Source: an uncultured Bacteroidota bacterium
GTDB lineage: Bacteria > Bacteroidota > Bacteroidia > Flavobacteriales > Flavobacteriaceae
DNA length: 62,678 nucleotides
NCBI GenBank assembly: GCA_902557655.1
Contig: CACEAZ010000008.1
Span: 1-62,678 of the forward strand
Reading direction: 5' to 3'
This document shows positions 1-8,053 of the stretch, in pieces. A program made the translations under genes and the position numbers. The notes under the pieces were generated by a model, which did no database searches, had not been told where the DNA came from, and worked only from the letters and a program-made list of their open reading frames with translations. Every line of letters starts with the position of its first letter. Position 1 is the stretch's first letter.

Positions 1-1017
1 TATTTGAGATTTATTAATGATTTCATTCCATTCATCGATCGGATTACTATCTTTAGTTATTCCTCCGCCAACGAAAAGGGTTAAATCATTATTAAGAATT
101 TTAGCACATCTAATATTAACATAAATATCACAATCATAATTATCAATAAAACCAAGATATCCGGTATAATATGATCTGTCATAATCTTCAAAATCATTTA
201 TATACTTTATTGCTAAATCCTTTGGAGTCCCCGCGACAGCTGGAGTTGGATGAAGCTTATTAATTAAAACTGTGGATTCATGATTTGTTTTGGCTTTTAG
301 TAATGTTTTCAAGTGATATAAAGTACCTGCCTTTACGGTTTGTAATACTCCAATTTCTAAATCATTACATGATCCTTTTAAATCTTTAATTATTTGTTCC
401 TGAACTATTTTTTGCTCTCTAAATTCTTTGTCACTCCATGTCTGGTTAAGATCCTTTTTTGTTGCCGCAAGTGCACATGTTGTTAGGGATCCATTTTCTG
501 TAGAGATTAATTTTTCCGGTGATGCCCCTGTCCAAATGCCGATGTTAGGGTCATAAAAAAAATAACAAAAAGCATCATGGTTTAACTGAACTAACTTTTT
601 AAAATAATCCACATATTTTTTAGAATCTATGCTTAAATTAAAAGTTGATGAGCAGACTACTTTTTCTAAATCTGTAGAATTAATTTGATTTATTGCATTC
701 TCAATGGATCTAATATGTGATTTTCTTTTTTTCAAAAAATTATCAATTTTAATTTTTGAATTCATTTCAAATCTTCTGTCTAAATAAAATTCTGTTTCTG
801 TTATTTTAGAGGGAGTTAAAATTAAACCTTTAGAATCGTGATTAAAGGGCATAAATAAAAAACCCTTCTCCTTATTTATTTCATTTAAGGATAAATAGGA
901 AACATTTCCCTGCCAGCAAATTATTTTATTATGACTAGGTTTTTTAAAAACGACAAAGGGGTCTTTATTTTTGAGTAGAAAATTAAATTCACTAAAAAAA
1001 TTGAATTCAGAAATCAT
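1..1017 (-). CDS. menF: Isochorismate synthase (C-terminus cut by window edge)
   Basis: Chorismate-binding enzyme that converts chorismate to isochorismate, the first committed step of menaquinone synthesis in the cytoplasm. I translated it by hand from the ATG at 1017: 339 codons are visible and the frame is still open at base 1. Family landmarks are visible, notably HPTPAVAGTPKDLA about two thirds of the way along and the C-terminal stretches RSYYTGYLGF and VGGGITKDSNP. Perhaps only ten residues are missing. Its ATG overlaps the stop of menG by four bases (ATGA), so the two are translationally coupled. MenF is favoured over a siderophore-type EntC because of the menG neighbour. Confidence 0.88.
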   Translation of the reverse strand, partial: MISEFNFFSEFNFLLKNKDPFVVFKKPSHNKIICWQGNVSYLSLNEINKEKGFLFMPFNHDSKGLILTPSKITETEFYLDRRFEMNSKIKIDNFLKKRKSHIRSIENAINQINSTDLEKVVCSSTFNLSIDSKKYVDYFKKLVQLNHDAFCYFFYDPNIGIWTGASPEKLISTENGSLTTCALAATKKDLNQTWSDKEFREQKIVQEQIIKDLKGSCNDLEIGVLQTVKAGTLYHLKTLLKAKTNHESTVLINKLHPTPAVAGTPKDLAIKYINDFEDYDRSYYTGYLGFIDNYDCDIYVNIRCAKILNNDLTLFVGGGITKDSNPIDEWNEIINKSQI

Positions 1018-1733
1018 TTTGTTGCAATATAAATTGTGGAAGAACCAAATAATTTAGGATCTATTTGAACCTTTTTAAAACCAACTGATTTTAATATTTT
1101 TCCGAATGCCTGTCCACACGGAAAAGCTTCAGCAGAATTTAACAAATAGTTGTATGCTGAGATATCCTTCGAAAATAAACGTGCCATTAAAGGAATATAA
1201 GTCCTGGTAAATATGGAATATAACAATTTCATAATTTTATTTTCTGGGACTGAAGTCTCAAGTATAATAAGTGTGCCTTTTTCATTTAAGATCCTAAAGC
1301 TTTCCTTTAATCCCTTTTGTAAATCTTGAAAATTTCTAACACCAAATCCAATTGTTACTAGGTCAAAGTAATTGTCTTTGAAATTTAAATTTTCAGCATC
1401 TCCCATTTCTAAACTCACGGATTCACTGAGTTTCATTTTTGATATTTTTTCTCTACCAACATTAAGCATTTTTTCAGAAATGTCTACTCCGGTAACTTTA
1501 CAATCTGGAATACTTCCCAGATTAATTGCAATATCTGCTGTTCCAGTTGCAATATCTAGTGCATTTTTAGGCTTGAGCTTTTTGGCAATATTCAAAATAT
1601 TTTTCTTCCATCTCTTATGATTATTAAATGTCATAATCCCGTTAAGCAAATCATATTCAAAGGATATTGAGTCGAACATTTTTTCAACTTGATTTTTTTT
1701 TGAGCTATCGGATTTTTGATTCGGTTTCAACAT
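1014..1733 (-). CDS. menG: Demethylmenaquinone methyltransferase
   Basis: SAM-dependent methyltransferase (UbiE/COQ5 family, 239 aa, normal length) that methylates demethylmenaquinone in the last step of menaquinone synthesis. The family signature MFDSISFEYDLLNGIMTFNNHKRW lies at residues 19-42, in two parts VEKMFDSISFEYDLLN and HKRWKK. SAM motif I is ALDIATGTADIAINL and the second signature is GFGVRNFQDL. The gene heads a two-gene unit with menF (4-base overlap). A -7 box sits 17 bases upstream of the ATG. Bacteroidota use menaquinone, which fits this role rather than ubiquinone synthesis. Confidence 0.93.
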   Translation of the reverse strand: MLKPNQKSDSSKKNQVEKMFDSISFEYDLLNGIMTFNNHKRWKKNILNIAKKLKPKNALDIATGTADIAINLGSIPDCKVTGVDISEKMLNVGREKISKMKLSESVSLEMGDAENLNFKDNYFDLVTIGFGVRNFQDLQKGLKESFRILNEKGTLIILETSVPENKIMKLLYSIFTRTYIPLMARLFSKDISAYNYLLNSAEAFPCGQAFGKILKSVGFKKVQIDPKLFGSSTIYIATK

Positions 1734-1749
1734 GAATATTTTGACAGTG

Positions 1750-1757
1750 CAAATTTA
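1750..1757 (-). promoter_or_regulatory. Candidate -7 box for menG-menF
   Basis: On the minus strand this reads TAAATTTG, an exact match to the Bacteroidota -7 consensus TAnnTTTG, 16 bases upstream of the menG ATG. No clear TTTG -33 box is seen at the usual 19-21 base spacing, so the call rests on one box only. Confidence 0.4.
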
Positions 1758-1848
1758 ACGATTAATGTAAATTAACTTTAATATTTAATTAACAATAATC
1801 ATGCTTAAAATCAATGATTAGATTATAGATTTGTAAAAAAAGCTAGAA

Positions 1849-2499
1849 ATGAGATATTTTTTATTTCCATTATTTATACTATTATTCACTAAAGCCTATG
1901 GCCAAGATGTTCAGCCAGTAGAAGTAATAAAATCTGATAGACAGGTAACAGAACTGTTAGATGAACTTGGAAATCATGAAATAAAGTTGGACGTAATTGA
2001 TTTTTTAACGCAGCCTGCTCTTAATATTGGATATGAAAAAATAAACGATTCATATTCTTCCTATGGAGCAGATGTATTTTTTAATTTTAATGATAATAAT
2101 TCATCCACCTCTTGGTCTGCAAGGTTTTCCTTGAATCCTTTCTACAGATTTTATTTTTTAAACAAAACTGATTTCGGTGGTGAGGGATATTTTGCTGAAA
2201 TATTCATTAAATTTTCAAATATAGAATACAATAGAGAAACATACAATAATGATCCAATGCCTAATGAGCCCTATTCAACAACTGAAGAAATAAAAGTATG
2301 GGACATAGCTCCTGGCTTCGGAGTAGGAAGGAAATGGGTAAACAAAAAAGGGTGGACTTTTGAATACATGGTTGGAGTAGGAAGATTCTTATTTGCTAAT
2401 AATGGAAACGATGATTGTACAAACTGTGGCTATGACGTGAACGATAATAGGCCTGAAGCCACATTTAAAGGGGGTATTTCAATCGGCAAGAGATTTTAA
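1849..2499 (+). CDS. DUF3575-like outer-membrane beta-barrel protein
   Basis: 216-aa exported protein. Residues 1-18 form a signal peptide ending in AYGQ. The rest alternates polar and aromatic residues like a small beta-barrel, with a strand-like C-terminus ending in Phe (GGISIGKRF), typical of outer-membrane insertion. The stretch PALNIGYEKI...GADVFFNF...FSLNPFYRFYF resembles DUF3575 proteins of Bacteroidota. It is divergent from menG and stands alone. The neighbour of ubiE in many flavobacteria is the secretion protein PorT, but this sequence looks more like DUF3575. The function is unknown. Confidence 0.6.
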   Translation: MRYFLFPLFILLFTKAYGQDVQPVEVIKSDRQVTELLDELGNHEIKLDVIDFLTQPALNIGYEKINDSYSSYGADVFFNFNDNNSSTSWSARFSLNPFYRFYFLNKTDFGGEGYFAEIFIKFSNIEYNRETYNNDPMPNEPYSTTEEIKVWDIAPGFGVGRKWVNKKGWTFEYMVGVGRFLFANNGNDDCTNCGYDVNDNRPEATFKGGISIGKRF

Positions 2500-2524
2500 T
2501 TATTAAATTTTTCTTTGTTTAGTA

Positions 2525-2929
2525 TTACTGACAATCAGAACTTAATCTCCAAAGGTGACTGAATTCACCATCCATAAAGAGTTTACCACCATCACATTCA
2601 AATGTTACGAGTGTTACTAATTCATTTCCAAAATCTAAATCAACTCTTAAGGTGTCATTTTCAAATGTATATGCATCTGTATCAGGAAGTGCATCAGTTG
2701 TATCTAATGAATTCCAATATGTGTCATCACCAGGACAAGTGATGCAATAATAAGTGTATCTTATGCTGTCAACAAACTCATACATTGTATTTGCGTCTGC
2801 TCTATTTTGACTTGGTGACCAAATCCATTTGCCTTCAACTGAATAATATGGTGCTGGCAAATTGATATCATCCTCATCACACGATACTAATGTAAAAACA
2901 GCTAATAATATTATATATAAATTCCTCAT
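2525..2929 (-). CDS. Small lipoprotein of unknown function
   Basis: 134-aa protein with a lipoprotein signal (MRNLYIILLAVFTLVSC, lipobox LVSC) followed by an acidic linker DEDD, the form that favours outer-membrane sorting in Bacteroidota. The body, beginning SVEGKWIWSPSQNR and containing CITCPGDD, resembles lipocalin-like proteins loosely but I do not recognise a family. Its promoter carries a perfect 16-bp palindrome that also appears before the Kazal-containing lipoprotein at 8054, suggesting co-regulation. Confidence 0.65.
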   Translation of the reverse strand: MRNLYIILLAVFTLVSCDEDDINLPAPYYSVEGKWIWSPSQNRADANTMYEFVDSIRYTYYCITCPGDDTYWNSLDTTDALPDTDAYTFENDTLRVDLDFGNELVTLVTFECDGGKLFMDGEFSHLWRLSSDCQ

Positions 2930-2942
2930 AACTAATTTTTAA

Positions 2943-2974
2943 CAAATATAAAAAAAATACTATGCGTGCATAGT
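2943..2974 (-). promoter_or_regulatory. Promoter with 16-bp palindromic operator
   Basis: On the minus strand the palindrome ACTATGCACGCATAGT (2974-2959; 7-bp arms, 2-bp centre) is followed after exactly 8 bases by TATATTTG (2950-2943), a perfect TAnnTTTG -7 box, 13 bases before the ATG at 2929. The palindrome covers the -33 region. The same arrangement, with the same 8-base spacing, precedes the gene at 8054. Confidence 0.6.
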
Positions 2975-3053
2975 AAATAGTTAAAAAACTAATGAATTAG
3001 CTTTTTTGGTTTTAATTAGGAAATATTAGTTGGGCTAAATGCTATAGAGATAA

Positions 3054-3245
3054 CTATGCAAGTTCTACTTTTGTAGCAGCTTTTCCTTTTCTACCTTCAC
3101 CTTCTTCATACTCTACTTTATCACCTTCTTTAATAGTAAGATTACCAAGTGCTGAATAATGAACGAAAAGGTCTTCTCCTGTTTCGTCGTTTGTAATGAA
3201 TCCATAACCTTTAGATTCATTGAAAAATTTTACTGTTCCTTTCAT
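3054..3245 (-). CDS. cspA: Cold-shock domain protein
   Basis: 63-aa single-stranded nucleic-acid-binding protein, the size of CspA family members. Both RNA-binding motifs are visible: RNP1 as KGYGFITND (around residues 12-20) and RNP2 as LFVHYSAL (around 26-33). It acts as an RNA chaperone in the cytoplasm. A TACATTTG -7 box lies 20 bases upstream of the ATG. It stands alone between a lipoprotein and a DUF2834 membrane protein. The exact paralogue letter cannot be told from sequence. Confidence 0.92.
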   Translation of the reverse strand: MKGTVKFFNESKGYGFITNDETGEDLFVHYSALGNLTIKEGDKVEYEEGEGRKGKAATKVELA

Positions 3246-3264
3246 TGTAAATTATAAATTTCAG

Positions 3265-3272
3265 CAAATGTA
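3265..3272 (-). promoter_or_regulatory. Candidate -7 box for the cold-shock gene
   Basis: Minus-strand TACATTTG matches TAnnTTTG exactly and leaves a leader of about 15 bases before the cold-shock ATG. No clear -33 TTTG was found. Confidence 0.45.
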
Positions 3273-3314
3273 ATCTATATAATTAAAGAAAAAGAGTTTT
3301 TGACGCAATAATTT

Positions 3315-3623
3315 TTACTTTTTATAATTATCGTAAAAATATAAAGGGATTGATAAAGAAAATCCAACAAAAAATAGAGAAACAATATATTTTACAAAAC
3401 ACTTTGTTTTAATTTTTTTTTGTGAATATTGATAAATCAAATAAACCAAGAAAGAGCTTGCTGCAACAGTGATATCCATTGTAATCATTGAAATTGCATG
3501 ATTGGAGTAAATTTCAGACAAAAATCCCTCCATTGACCAATTATTTCCCTCCAAAAAATAATACAACTGGTAATATGGTAATACAACTCCTAACACACAC
3601 AAAACAAAAAATATTTTTTTCAT
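3315..3623 (-). CDS. DUF2834 family membrane protein
   Basis: 102-aa protein with three hydrophobic segments (about residues 4-24, 45-63 and 80-96). The pattern LPYYQLYYFLEGNNWSMEGF...SNHAISMITMDITVAASSFLVYLIY fits DUF2834, a family of small inner-membrane proteins of unknown function. Length is normal for the family. It is in the same direction as the cold-shock gene but 69 bases upstream of it, so co-transcription is possible. Confidence 0.7.
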   Translation of the reverse strand: MKKIFFVLCVLGVVLPYYQLYYFLEGNNWSMEGFLSEIYSNHAISMITMDITVAASSFLVYLIYQYSQKKIKTKCFVKYIVSLFFVGFSLSIPLYFYDNYKK

Positions 3624-3704
3624 AGTCTTCTATTAATTTAATTATGAATTTAATAAATCATACGAATCTTTATTATATCATTGTAATATAAAAATTAAAT
3701 AAAT

Positions 3705-3887
3705 TTGTTAGAATCTTATTTTGACTGCCCTTACTGCTGGGAAAATCAACTAAAAATGGTTGATTCCTCAATAAGCGATCAAAATTTTATTGAGGATTGT
3801 GAAGTATGTTGCAATCCAATTGATTTTAATATTAAAGTAAATAATAACGAAATAATATTTTTTTCGGTTGATCTGATCGATCAATAG
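3705..3887 (+). CDS. CPXCG cysteine-rich small protein
   Basis: 60-aa protein with two Cys pairs, CPYC (residues 8-11) and CEVCC (32-36), the layout of the CPXCG family of small putative zinc-binding proteins. The start is TTG: an in-frame stop lies three codons upstream and no ATG occurs before the first Cys pair, and family members begin with a similar MLE-aromatic-aromatic-x-CPYC. The function is unknown. Confidence 0.75.
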   Translation: MLESYFDCPYCWENQLKMVDSSISDQNFIEDCEVCCNPIDFNIKVNNNEIIFFSVDLIDQ

Positions 3888-3910
3888 TATAAATTTATCT
3901 AATTATCAAT

Positions 3911-5122
3911 ATGGAAAACAATCGAGATTTTGATTTAATAATATGGGGTGCTACTGGTTTTACCGGAGATTTAGTTTGTGAATACATAAACAACAACTAC
4001 GAATACAATGAATTAAAATGGGCAATCGGAGGAAGAAACCAAAACAAACTTTTAAAACTTCAAAAAAAGTTAAAAATTGATGACTCTAGAATTATTATTG
4101 CCGATAGTTCTGATAAGGAAAGTCTTGTAAAAATGGCCAAAAGATCAAAAGTCATCTGCACAACTGTTGGCCCCTATGCAAAATATGGAACATATTTAGT
4201 AGAAGCCTGTGTTGAGGCAAAAACAAATTATTGTGATATTACAGGAGAAACTCAGTGGATTAGAAGAATTATTGACAAATATCATTCAACAGCAAAAGAA
4301 AAACATATTAAAATAGTTAATTCCTGTGGTTTTGACTCAGTCCCATCGGATATGGGTGTTTACTATTCTCAAAAAAAAGTTTTTGAAAAAACAGGTAAAT
4401 ATGCCCAAATGATAAATATGAGGGTAGCCGGTGCTAAAGGTGGTATTAGTGGCGGAACTTACAATAGCCTATCCAATGTTTTAGAAGAAGCAAGAGTTAA
4501 TAAAGATGTCCGAAAAACTTTAGCAAACCCTTATGGTCTAAATCCTGAAGGAAAACAATTTGGGCCTGATAAGCCTGATCTTAGAAAAGTAATTTTTGAC
4601 AAAGTATCTAACTCTTGGATAGCTCCTTTTGTAATGGCTGGGATTAACACAAAAATTGTTAGGAGGAGTCATGCATTAATGGATTTTATTTATGGCCCTG
4701 ACTTTTCTTATGATGAAGCCACTATCTCTGGTAAGGGAATTTCTGGAAAAATAAAAGGTTACATGAGCCTAATTCCGATCTTTCTGGCAACAAGAAAAAA
4801 AGGTAGCTTGTTAAAAAATATTGTTGATTTCATATTACCAAAGTCAGGTGAGGGGCCCTCCGAGAAAAAAAGAATTAACGGATACTATAATCTTAGGTTT
4901 TATCTGACAACGGATGATACAACATATGTGAGTAAAGTAATTGGAGATATGGATCCTGGATATGGTTCAACTTCTAAAATGTTAGCCGAAAGTGCAGTGT
5001 GCTTAGCTTTAGATAAAACACCTGAAATCTATGGAGTTCTTACTCCATCCACGGCTTTAGGTGATCCCCTGAAAAAAAGGCTAGAGGAAAAAGCTGGCTT
5101 AACATTTAAAATAAATTTTTAA
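3911..5122 (+). CDS. Saccharopine dehydrogenase-like / trans-acting enoyl reductase family oxidoreductase
   Basis: 403-aa NAD(P)-dependent oxidoreductase. An N-terminal Rossmann motif LIIWGATGFTGDLV lies at residues 9-22, followed by VICTTVGPYAKYG and NSCGFDSVPSD, landmarks of the SCCPDH/trans-acting enoyl reductase group. Length is typical (about 400 aa). True saccharopine dehydrogenases have a different architecture, so a role in lysine synthesis is not implied; related proteins act on lipids. It begins 23 bases after the CPXCG gene and ends overlapping the stop of the convergent next gene by four bases. Confidence 0.8.
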   Translation: MENNRDFDLIIWGATGFTGDLVCEYINNNYEYNELKWAIGGRNQNKLLKLQKKLKIDDSRIIIADSSDKESLVKMAKRSKVICTTVGPYAKYGTYLVEACVEAKTNYCDITGETQWIRRIIDKYHSTAKEKHIKIVNSCGFDSVPSDMGVYYSQKKVFEKTGKYAQMINMRVAGAKGGISGGTYNSLSNVLEEARVNKDVRKTLANPYGLNPEGKQFGPDKPDLRKVIFDKVSNSWIAPFVMAGINTKIVRRSHALMDFIYGPDFSYDEATISGKGISGKIKGYMSLIPIFLATRKKGSLLKNIVDFILPKSGEGPSEKKRINGYYNLRFYLTTDDTTYVSKVIGDMDPGYGSTSKMLAESAVCLALDKTPEIYGVLTPSTALGDPLKKRLEEKAGLTFKINF

Positions 5123-5568
5123 AAATTCTTTTTTAGATAGATATTTTGATTGATTTTTCCGCTTTTTTCTTTAAGAAAGATAGACCCATCTTTTAAAACC
5201 CATTTATTATTATCTGAACCTATATTTATTTTTTTATTTAACGAGTCATCAATTAAAATTTCGTTATCAACGATTGACCATTTAATTTCTTCTTGTTCTT
5301 CATATTCTAGAAAGTCCACGGTAAGTAAAGCTGTATTATTTTTTTTAAAAAGTACATACATGTCAGCTGAATCGATAATATCTTCAGCAAGTCCAGATGC
5401 TAACTCAACAGCCATTTTTTCAAGCATATCAAGATTTTTAGTTTCCTGCTTTAAGAGCTGTTTCACTTTTACCTTTACCTCCCACTTACCAATTACGTCT
5501 GATTTAGTAATTTTATTTTGGGAAAATAAAATTGAAAAAATTAAGAAAAAGAAATAAATGATTCTCAT
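5119..5568 (-). CDS. Exported protein, lipocalin-like, unknown function
   Basis: 149-aa protein with a signal peptide (MRIIYFFFLIFSILFSQ). The mature part starts NKITKSDVIGKWEVKVKV, with the DVIGKW element seen in lipocalin-like stress or DUF proteins of flavobacteria, and then a region of predicted strands. It shares its terminal four bases with the convergent oxidoreductase gene. It lies 18 bases downstream of AMP nucleosidase and may be read through from it. I do not recognise a function. Confidence 0.55.
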   Translation of the reverse strand: MRIIYFFFLIFSILFSQNKITKSDVIGKWEVKVKVKQLLKQETKNLDMLEKMAVELASGLAEDIIDSADMYVLFKKNNTALLTVDFLEYEEQEEIKWSIVDNEILIDDSLNKKINIGSDNNKWVLKDGSIFLKEKSGKINQNIYLKKNF

Positions 5569-5586
5569 GTTATTGATTTGAATAAA

Positions 5587-6363
5587 TTAGAATTTTAGAT
5601 GCCTGACAGTATCCGTATTATCGTATTTAATTATTTCCCTTAAGGAAGCAATTCCAAGTTCTAAATGATTCTTATCATATAGTTTTGAATTCTTGTCATC
5701 CTCTTTATTGGTTTTTATTCCGTCTGGAATCATCGGCTGATCTGTTACTAGAAGTAATGCGCCTGTAGGAATTCTATTGTGAAACCCAACAGAAAATAAA
5801 GTTGCTGTTTCCATATCAATGGAATAGGCTCTAACTTTTTTTAGGTATTTTTTAAACTTTGCATCAAACTCCCAAACTCTTCTGTTTGTGGTAAAAATAG
5901 TTCCTGTCCAGTAGTCTGTTTTATTGTACTTTAAAGCAGAAGATATTGCTCTTTGTAATGAAAATGATGGCATTGCCGGTACTTCAATAGGGAAATAATC
6001 ATTTGACGTCCCTTCCCCTCTAATTGCCCCAATGGGTAAAATATAATCTCCGATTTGTATTCGATTTTTTAGGCCGCCACATTTACCAAGAAACAATACT
6101 GCTTTGGGCATCAATGCTGTCAATAAATCCATTATTGTTGCCGCATTGGGGCTACCCATACCAAAATTTATTATTGTAATATTATTATGCGTTGAAGATG
6201 GCATGTTTTTACCTAACCCGTCAACTTCAACATTATTTAAAGATGCAAAATCATCGACATATTTTTGAAAATTTGTCAATAATATATATTCTCCAAAATC
6301 TGGAATATTAACACCTGTATATCTAGTTATCCAATCTTTTACTATTTCTTTTTTTGTTTTCAT
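5587..6363 (-). CDS. amn: AMP nucleosidase
   Basis: 258-aa enzyme of the purine nucleoside phosphorylase fold that hydrolyses AMP to adenine and ribose 5-phosphate. Visible landmarks are NFGMGSPNAATIMDLL, FLGKCGG, the GDYILPIGAIRGEGTSNDY stretch and YSIDMETATLFSVG, with the Met-Glu pair that contacts ribose. It is the short Bacteroidota form, without the long N-terminal domain of E. coli Amn (484 aa). A TAACTTTG -7 box ends only four bases from the ATG, suggesting a leaderless transcript. Confidence 0.85.
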   Translation of the reverse strand: MKTKKEIVKDWITRYTGVNIPDFGEYILLTNFQKYVDDFASLNNVEVDGLGKNMPSSTHNNITIINFGMGSPNAATIMDLLTALMPKAVLFLGKCGGLKNRIQIGDYILPIGAIRGEGTSNDYFPIEVPAMPSFSLQRAISSALKYNKTDYWTGTIFTTNRRVWEFDAKFKKYLKKVRAYSIDMETATLFSVGFHNRIPTGALLLVTDQPMIPDGIKTNKEDDKNSKLYDKNHLELGIASLREIIKYDNTDTVRHLKF

Positions 6364-6367
6364 AGTA

Positions 6368-6375
6368 CAAAGTTA
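6368..6375 (-). promoter_or_regulatory. -7 box abutting the amn start codon
   Basis: Minus-strand TAACTTTG, an exact TAnnTTTG match, ends four bases before the amn ATG. Transcription would begin at or very near the start codon. trpS has the identical box and spacing. Confidence 0.5.
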
Positions 6376-6382
6376 GTAAATA

Positions 6383-6411
6383 AAAAAAACCCCGATTTTC
6401 GGGGTTTTTTT
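6383..6411 (-). terminator. Rho-independent terminator
   Basis: Hairpin with an 8-to-10-bp stem (arms AAAACCCCGA and its near complement TCGGGGTTTT) around a short T-rich loop, followed by a T run in both directions. It lies just downstream of the NTF2-like lipoprotein gene (6430-6930) and separates it from amn. Confidence 0.85.
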
Positions 6412-6429
6412 ATTTCACAAAAACAAAAT

Positions 6430-6930
6430 TTAATCTTGTTGTGGAATTCCTTGTGAATTTACTCTTGGAGACCAATGAGAGTGCATTACCTTCCATTCTC
6501 CATTATCGTTTACCCATGTTTGAGATGCCCTAGTCGCATAACCAACATTCTGCTCACCGTCTTCAAAATTAATTAGGCCATCTGCATCAAATGTAATAAC
6601 AGCTGTGTTCATATCCGAAGACATAAAAACTTGATGGTTTGACATTTCAAATGTGCCAAAATCCCATCCCCTGGTTGTATTTGTAACTTGTTGTTCGTCT
6701 TGAGCAACAAGTGTTGATCCATTTGAATTATAAATTGTTGTTCCCATATCTGATGAAATCCATTTACTAGCTGTATCCCAATCTTGGGTAATATATGCTT
6801 GCTGATAATCATTAGACGCAGAAATTAAATCTGCTGCTAATTGTTCTGAATCAACTTTTTCTGCAGTAACATCTGCGTTGTTACAGGAAAAGCCAAACAT
6901 AATAGCAAGTAAAAAAATAAGTTTTTTCAT
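6430..6930 (-). CDS. NTF2-like (SnoaL/DUF4440) lipoprotein
   Basis: 166-aa lipoprotein: MKKLIFLLAIMFGFSC with lipobox GFSC. The mature part holds a SnoaL/DUF4440-like cone fold: a helix (LISASNDYQQAYITQDWDTASKWI), then strands ending TWVNDNGEWKVMHSHWSP, a typical end for this fold. The catalytic identity is unknown. A similar NTF2-like lipoprotein lies at 17228. It has its own terminator. Confidence 0.7.
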   Translation of the reverse strand: MKKLIFLLAIMFGFSCNNADVTAEKVDSEQLAADLISASNDYQQAYITQDWDTASKWISSDMGTTIYNSNGSTLVAQDEQQVTNTTRGWDFGTFEMSNHQVFMSSDMNTAVITFDADGLINFEDGEQNVGYATRASQTWVNDNGEWKVMHSHWSPRVNSQGIPQQD

Positions 6931-6996
6931 AATTAAAAATAATTTGTTAGTAATATAATAACTATGAAAAATAAAAATTATTGTGTGAGGAATTCT

Positions 6997-7437
6997 TTAT
7001 TCAGCTGAAGATCTGCTGATAGTATATTCAAGAATTAATAGTAATATTATTATGGAACCATTTGCAACAGCAAGTTCTAAAATACTTGCATTGTTATTAG
7101 AAAGGGCGTTAATTGCTGAAACTCCAATCACAACAAAGAAATAAGTCATTTCTTTAACTTTAATTGTTTCAGTTCTAAATCTAAGAATTGCAAAAATTGC
7201 AAAAAGACCAAGGGCAAAACCTAAGTCTAATTTTACATTACTAAGTAAAAAACAAAGTAAGAAGGTGATTAGTCCTGCGGAATTATATGTAAAGAAAAAT
7301 TCGCTAAGTGACTTCTTACCTTTATTATTATATCTTAAATAGATGAATTTGGAAATAAAAAAAACAACAAAAATATTTAATAGAAGAATTGTAATTAAAT
7401 CTGACAAGTCCTGATTATTTGCAAAAATTAAATCCAC
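6997..7437 (-). CDS. DUF4956 membrane protein
   Basis: 146-aa integral membrane protein with four hydrophobic segments. The central LGFALGLFAIFAILRFRTETIKVKEMTYFFVVIGVSAINAL is characteristic of DUF4956. The start is GTG (7437-7435), giving MDLIFANNQD. The family is of unknown function and often found with polyphosphate polymerase (VTC-like) or CotH genes; neither is adjacent here. Confidence 0.75.
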   Translation of the reverse strand: MDLIFANNQDLSDLITILLLNIFVVFFISKFIYLRYNNKGKKSLSEFFFTYNSAGLITFLLCFLLSNVKLDLGFALGLFAIFAILRFRTETIKVKEMTYFFVVIGVSAINALSNNNASILELAVANGSIIILLLILEYTISRSSAE

Positions 7438-7551
7438 AATAAGTATTTTTTTAGTTGCGCATGCAATTAAGAAAAAAAATGAAAGAATTCCTAATCATAT
7501 TTGAATTTTAAAACAGTTTTGTAAATTGTTATAAACTATAAGCAAATAAAA

Positions 7552-7641
7552 ATGGAATGGTATAAAAAAAATAGAAAGTATCTTTTTGCAGTAGTAGTCT
7601 GCTGGTTTATATACAGACTGGTTACTTCGATGATGTATTAA
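7552..7641 (+). CDS. Tiny membrane protein (29 aa)
   Basis: ATG-to-TAA frame of 29 codons: a basic start MEWYKKNRKY, then one hydrophobic segment LFAVVVCWFIYRLV. Its stop overlaps by four bases the stop of the convergent gene at 7638. Small single-span proteins of this kind recur in this window. No family is recognised. Confidence 0.4.
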   Translation: MEWYKKNRKYLFAVVVCWFIYRLVTSMMY

Positions 7642-7958
7642 TCAAGCATATATTTTATTGCAAGTGAACTTTTAGAAAATGAAATTTTTAATTCGTTTTC
7701 TTTTTCATTAGCCCTTTTGATTTTTAAGGATAAGTAATTTGTATTGTAAAATTTATTAATTAAGTCGCTCAATGCACTTCCTTCAATGATTGGTTTACTT
7801 TTTTGTTTTTTGAATATTGCATTTATTGTAAGCTCTGAATTGTTTTTAATTTTAAATTCTTCAAACGAGATATTTTTAAATTGTACAATGTCTGCAGTGC
7901 CATTAGAAAACAATAAAAAGCCCTGAAAGAAAAAAAAACAAAATAATAATTGCTTCAT
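7638..7958 (-). CDS. Small exported protein of unknown function
   Basis: 106-aa protein with an N-terminal signal peptide (MKQLLFCFFFFQGFLLFSNG). The mature region is short, charged and strand-like (NSELTINAIFKKQKSKP). I recognise no family. It is convergent with the 29-aa gene. Confidence 0.45.
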   Translation of the reverse strand: MKQLLFCFFFFQGFLLFSNGTADIVQFKNISFEEFKIKNNSELTINAIFKKQKSKPIIEGSALSDLINKFYNTNYLSLKIKRANEKENELKISFSKSSLAIKYMLD

Positions 7959-8006
7959 AAATTTGAAGGTACAAAATAATTTTAACTGTTAATTTTTATT
8001 TAATAA

Positions 8007-8038
8007 GTTATGCATGCATAGTTATTTTCTTATCTTGG
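8007..8038 (+). promoter_or_regulatory. Promoter with palindromic operator
   Basis: GTTATGCATGCATAGT (8007-8022; perfect 12-bp core TATGCATGCATA) followed after exactly 8 bases by TATCTTGG (8031-8038), a near match to TAnnTTTG, 15 bases before the ATG at 8054. This matches the promoter at 2943-2974 in motif and spacing (13 of 16 bases identical). Confidence 0.55.
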
Positions 8039-8053
8039 CAAAAATATCTACAG

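Noticed and set aside
5150-5557. 135-aa plus-strand frame opposite the lipocalin-like gene
   Set aside because: It is the complement of a gene with a clear signal peptide; its composition (Ser/Phe-rich) is that of an antisense shadow.
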